In this document: positions 5,604 through 7,847 of the stretch, one piece after another | Numbering within the stretch: position 1 is the stretch's first letter | How the letters are laid out: every line of letters starts with the position of its first letter | Origin: Peptococcaceae bacterium | GTDB taxonomy: Bacteria; Bacillota; Dehalobacteriia; UBA7702 | Direction of reading: 5' to 3' | Assembly (NCBI GenBank): GCA_019415505.1 | Contig: DXZC01000103.1 | Span: 1 to 7,847 of the forward strand | Length of the DNA: 7,847 nucleotides | Notes under the pieces: model-generated | What the model saw: only the letters and a program-made list of their open reading frames with translations | Databases searched by the model: none | What the model was told of the DNA's origin: nothing | Program-made: the position numbers and the translations under genes

Positions 5604-6905
5604 TTAATCTATCTTTAATAAAGGCTCCGGTAAAGCGGTTATTTCAATTTTATAATTCCCGTTTTTACTTCTTATGCTAAAAAAGTCCGCTGTCAAGGTT
5701 CCGGCGGGAGCAGAATAAATTACCTGATTACCCTGGGCTGACACTGTGCCGTACTGGGGCTCCCTAACTATGGTTAAATCCTCTCCCAACCAAGGTTGCG
5801 GGAAAACTACGCTAACTGCGGGGCAACTCAATTTAGCACTTTTACCTTTAACACTGGAATTGACCAGGTCAAAGGATAGACGATTCTCCTGGCCTAAGTC
5901 CCCCACCGCCCAGATAACATTATTTCCCACATCAACCTGAGCGTTTAGCGTATCAGATAAGTTTTCAACTTCAAGAGCGTCGCCGGTTTCCGCGACAACC
6001 AGGCAATCTTGGGTAAACCTAGCGGAAATTACCTGAGTAGCTTCTGCAACTACAGCCATAGTGGAGGCGGAAAAAAATTCGTCAACATAGGTATTCTCCC
6101 CGCCAAGGGGCCTAAATAAGGAAAAACTGCCTTGGCCCAGGCCTAAGCAATATATTTCCAGGTTGGCAAAATCTTTTTTTAACGCTAAACCGGCATTTTG
6201 CGTATTAGTCTCCACATTATTATAACTGGTATTACCCTGCTGGTCATAAGCGCAGTTTATTGTACCGCCGCCAACCACCACCACATACTTTTCACTAGCC
6301 TCGGACAGGGCTAACAAACGGGAGGCGCCGCAAAACCCCGCCGCTAAATTAGCGGAGCCATATCGGGAATCTGAATCAGCAAAAAAATCCTGGCGTAAAG
6401 CCGGAGCCCCCATCTGAGCTGACACATAATCATAGCTGCCAAAACTATTGCAGAGAGCCGCTGCATCATCAGTCAAGCCGGATATAATGCGGTGATCGTC
6501 CCAGGGAAGCATCAGTCCCTCCTTACTGGCGCCGCCATATAAAACTATGCCCGCTCTTACGCCACTACCAGGCTTCACTACATTGTCTATAAAATCACAA
6601 GTTGTCTTTTTCAGCATAGTCCAGCGGGAGATTCCGTCATAGTCGGTACTTTCCCAGGTATTACCCTGGCAATCCTCGTCCATGGCGTCGGAAGCGTCAA
6701 GTACCAAAACTATATCAGTGTTATTTTTCCTCGGCTGTTCCGGCGCTATTTTTACAGTTACCACTAATCTGTCTTGGTCTAACTCAGAATTTTTCAAGGG
6801 CCAAGAGCTTTGGGCCAGGCAGCCAACGCCCCAGGATAATAGTAAACCGATGATAAAAGGGAGCAAGCCGACAAAAACTGCCCAGAATAGTAAAGGTTTT
6901 TTCAT
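5604..6905 (-). CDS. Exported von Willebrand factor A domain protein with degenerate metal site, 433 aa
   Basis: The protein starts with MKKP and a long hydrophobic segment (about 4-28), so it is exported or anchored by its N terminus; GVGC (26-29) is only a poor lipobox. The vWA domain (about 62-300) begins with TDIVLVLDASDAM and has RWTMLKK (94-100), VRAGIVLYGG (116-125) and IYCLGLGQGSF (251-261). The metal-ion site is eroded: DxSxS is D70-A-S72-D-A74, the usual GGTN is GSAN (183-186), and the usual TDG is GGG (212-214). A beta-rich region follows (about 300-425) with NVIWAVGDL (329-337), like post-vWA domains of Gram-positive surface proteins, but there is no LPXTG motif or C-terminal anchor. 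Eight Cys follow the signal region (79, 103, 152, 192, 218, 253, 301, 361). A GTG at 6938 could add 11 residues, but AGGAGA at 6918-6913 supports the ATG at 6905. The exact role is unknown. Confidence 0.85.
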   Translation of the reverse strand: MKKPLLFWAVFVGLLPFIIGLLLSWGVGCLAQSSWPLKNSELDQDRLVVTVKIAPEQPRKNNTDIVLVLDASDAMDEDCQGNTWESTDYDGISRWTMLKKTTCDFIDNVVKPGSGVRAGIVLYGGASKEGLMLPWDDHRIISGLTDDAAALCNSFGSYDYVSAQMGAPALRQDFFADSDSRYGSANLAAGFCGASRLLALSEASEKYVVVVGGGTINCAYDQQGNTSYNNVETNTQNAGLALKKDFANLEIYCLGLGQGSFSLFRPLGGENTYVDEFFSASTMAVVAEATQVISARFTQDCLVVAETGDALEVENLSDTLNAQVDVGNNVIWAVGDLGQENRLSFDLVNSSVKGKSAKLSCPAVSVVFPQPWLGEDLTIVREPQYGTVSAQGNQVIYSAPAGTLTADFFSIRSKNGNYKIEITALPEPLLKID

Positions 6906-6912
6906 TTTCCTA

Positions 6913-6918
6913 TCTCCT
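6913..6918 (-). promoter_or_regulatory. Ribosome binding site deciding the start of the vWA gene
   Basis: The minus strand reads AGGAGA seven bases before the ATG at 6905, giving a normal spacing and a typical MKKP signal-peptide start. The upstream GTG at 6938 has AAAGG directly against it and would place a polar stretch before the signal peptide. Confidence 0.7.
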
Positions 6919-6950
6919 GATTTTATATATACTTCCACCTTTAATTTTAT

Positions 6951-6980
6951 GATATAAGTTATATTTTATGACTGAAGCAA
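6951..6980 (-). promoter_or_regulatory. Candidate promoter for the vWA gene
   Basis: On the minus strand TTGCTT (6980-6975) is followed after 17 or 18 bp by TTATAT/TATATC (6957-6951). The match is moderate and the region is A+T-rich, so other -10 boxes are possible. It overlaps the inverted repeat at 6961-6990. Confidence 0.35.
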
Positions 6981-6990
6981 CATAAAATAT
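6961..6990. repeat. 10-bp perfect inverted repeat with 10-bp spacer upstream of the vWA gene
   Basis: ATATTTTATG (6961-6970) and CATAAAATAT (6981-6990) are exact complements separated by 10 bp. The centre-to-centre distance of 20 bp is about two helical turns, which suits a dimeric DNA-binding protein. The candidate -35 box of the vWA gene lies in the spacer. An A+T-rich composition raises the chance of coincidence. Confidence 0.55.
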
Positions 6991-7036
6991 CAGGAAACGA
7001 CAGTATATATCATTTATTTAGCCGAAAAGGGAACAT

Positions 7037-7151
7037 AAACCTATAAGCAAAACTGGCAGCGTCAATTTTTCTGAAAGCATCTAAAACCACTAAACGCCAA
7101 CGTCAGATTTAACTGATGTTGGCGTTATTTAAGTAATTCTCTTATAGGTTT
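7037..7151. repeat. 11-bp perfect inverted repeat enclosing a hairpin
   Basis: AAACCTATAAG (7037-7047) and CTTATAGGTTT (7141-7151) are exact complements 93 bp apart. Between them sits the strong hairpin at 7093-7126. The right arm begins 11 bp past the stop of the DapB-like gene, so on the minus strand the whole structure lies in its 3' region. No flanking target-site duplication is visible, so a miniature transposon is not supported. It may be a structured 3' end or a small RNA. Confidence 0.5.
7093..7126 (-). terminator. Hairpin, probable terminator or RNA-processing structure after the DapB-like gene
   Basis: Arms 7093-7106 (AACGCCAACGTCAG) and 7113-7126 (CTGATGTTGGCGTT) form a 14-bp stem with a 6-nt A/T loop. 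The pair 7102/7117 is G-U on the plus strand but A/C on the minus strand. It lies about 37 nt beyond the stop codon of the minus-strand gene. The following minus-strand bases (TAGTGGTTTTAG) are only a poor U tract, so termination there may be partial. Confidence 0.5.
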
Positions 7152-7162
7152 TAAGTAGTTTA

Positions 7163-7847
7163 TTACAGGCTCAACGGCAAAGGGGAAAAGGTTGGCAACG
7201 GCAATTTATCGGTAGTTAGGTAACCTGGGTAGGCGTTGATAATCTGCGGTATCCTGGCTACTATAGCCCCGGCAGTCAGACGGCTGGTGGGCGGCAGGGC
7301 CATATCAAAAGATAAAGACGGTTCCCCTGTTATGGACCAGCGGTTGTAATCTTCGTCCTTTGTCTCAAAAATTTTACCGCTATTTTCGCTGATTATAGTT
7401 ACGCCCTCAGCGGTTTCCGTCATAACCTCAGCTTTCAGCCCCGAAACTTTTCCCGGCGTGATAGTTAAAGCCAAAGGCTGACAAACATGGGGCGATTTAG
7501 CGATGTAAGGGGTAAGGCGCTGGGTTTGCCCGATTATGTTTAACCCCAAAGCTGAGGCCAGCCAAGCGTTTTGATTCCACATATATGAGGGAGAAAATAG
7601 GCCGTCCTGAATCAGTTTAGTTAAAGCACTAGAATTAAGGTCATTGTAACAACCCAAAACCCGGTTAAACTCCGCCTCTGATAGGCCTAAGCCGTGACTC
7701 CGGCAGAGAGCGGCGCCATAATCCGCCACATTGTACATAGACGCTCCACGAATAAGCCGTATATTGGCACAAACAGAGGCCAGGGACTGAGCCATTAAAC
7801 CCCAGGCAAAATCATTATAACCGCTGGCGCTGATAGTACAATGGGCT
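7163..7847 (-). CDS. DapB-like / 2,4-diaminopentanoate dehydrogenase-family oxidoreductase, C-terminal part (start outside window)
   Basis: The reading frame is open to the right edge, so the N-terminal NAD(P)-binding Rossmann domain and the start codon are not in view; 227 C-terminal residues are seen. An internal ATG at 7795 is not the start, because the family pattern continues before it (ISASGYNDFAWGLM). Family-like stretches are this SG-Y-N-D-F segment in place of the usual GvNPGF, SEAEFNRVLG, the beta region with LTITPGKVSGLKAEV and WSITGEPSLSFDM, and the very typical end TAGAIVARIPQIINAYPGYL followed by DKLPLP. Relatives include Ord, which oxidatively deaminates 2,4-diaminopentanoate in ornithine fermentation, and many unassigned dihydrodipicolinate-reductase-like enzymes. 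No ornithine-fermentation partner is visible here, so the substrate is open. The family assignment is from remembered patterns. Confidence 0.7.
   Translation of the reverse strand, partial: AHCTISASGYNDFAWGLMAQSLASVCANIRLIRGASMYNVADYGAALCRSHGLGLSEAEFNRVLGCYNDLNSSALTKLIQDGLFSPSYMWNQNAWLASALGLNIIGQTQRLTPYIAKSPHVCQPLALTITPGKVSGLKAEVMTETAEGVTIISENSGKIFETKDEDYNRWSITGEPSLSFDMALPPTSRLTAGAIVARIPQIINAYPGYLTTDKLPLPTFSPLPLSL

Noticed and set aside
5746..6957. Plus-strand open frames (5746-5940 and 6682-6957)
   Set aside because: They are antisense to the vWA gene, and the second also overlaps its ribosome binding site region.
7037..7151. Miniature inverted-repeat transposable element
   Set aside because: No target-site duplication flanks the arms and no second copy is in the window.
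1..7847. CRISPR array, tRNA, rRNA, insertion sequence, phage or known defence genes
   Set aside because: No regularly spaced repeats, cloverleaf pattern, transposase or integrase, or defence-type domains were seen on either strand.

Overview
The window looks like chromosomal DNA of an anaerobic, Gram-positive-type bacterium (Bacillota, probably Clostridia or a relative). This is inferred from two lipoproteins with short Lys-rich signal peptides and lipobox cysteines, a lipoteichoic-acid-synthase-type membrane enzyme, purine-rich Shine-Dalgarno sites, A+T-rich intergenic DNA and sigma-A-like promoters. The genus cannot be read from the sequence. No mobile element, CRISPR array, tRNA or rRNA was seen.

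Left part (1-2446, all minus strand). The 5' three-quarters of a BMP/PnrA-family substrate-binding lipoprotein gene runs off the left edge. It has its own good promoter, and a stem-loop forms at the predicted very 5' end of its mRNA. Upstream lies a two-gene unit: a lipoprotein made of two copies of one small beta-rich domain joined by a low-complexity linker, followed closely by an unrecognised acidic soluble protein.

Centre (2419-5454). A divergent promoter region separates that unit from yfcE, a metallophosphoesterase gene on the plus strand. A 15-bp inverted repeat with one mismatch covers the -35 elements of both divergent promoters. After yfcE comes a large LTA-synthase-family gene whose protein carries an extra Ig-like (IPT/TIG-type) domain and a polar tail at its C terminus. 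A 32-bp perfect palindrome followed by T residues ends this unit.

Right part (5495-7847, minus strand). A secreted or membrane-anchored von Willebrand factor A protein has lost most of its metal-site (MIDAS) residues. Its upstream region has a 10-10-10 inverted repeat. Further upstream, a 34-nt hairpin is nested inside an 11-bp perfect inverted repeat. These lie downstream of the C-terminal part of a DapB-like / 2,4-diaminopentanoate dehydrogenase-type enzyme that enters from the right edge.

Most gene products point to the cell envelope: two lipoproteins, an envelope polymer synthase and an exported vWA protein. The genes do not form one obvious pathway. No complete new system is evident; the best second-look items are the degenerate vWA protein, the duplicated-domain lipoprotein with its unknown partner, the divergent operator-like repeat, and the nested inverted repeats near 7037-7151.
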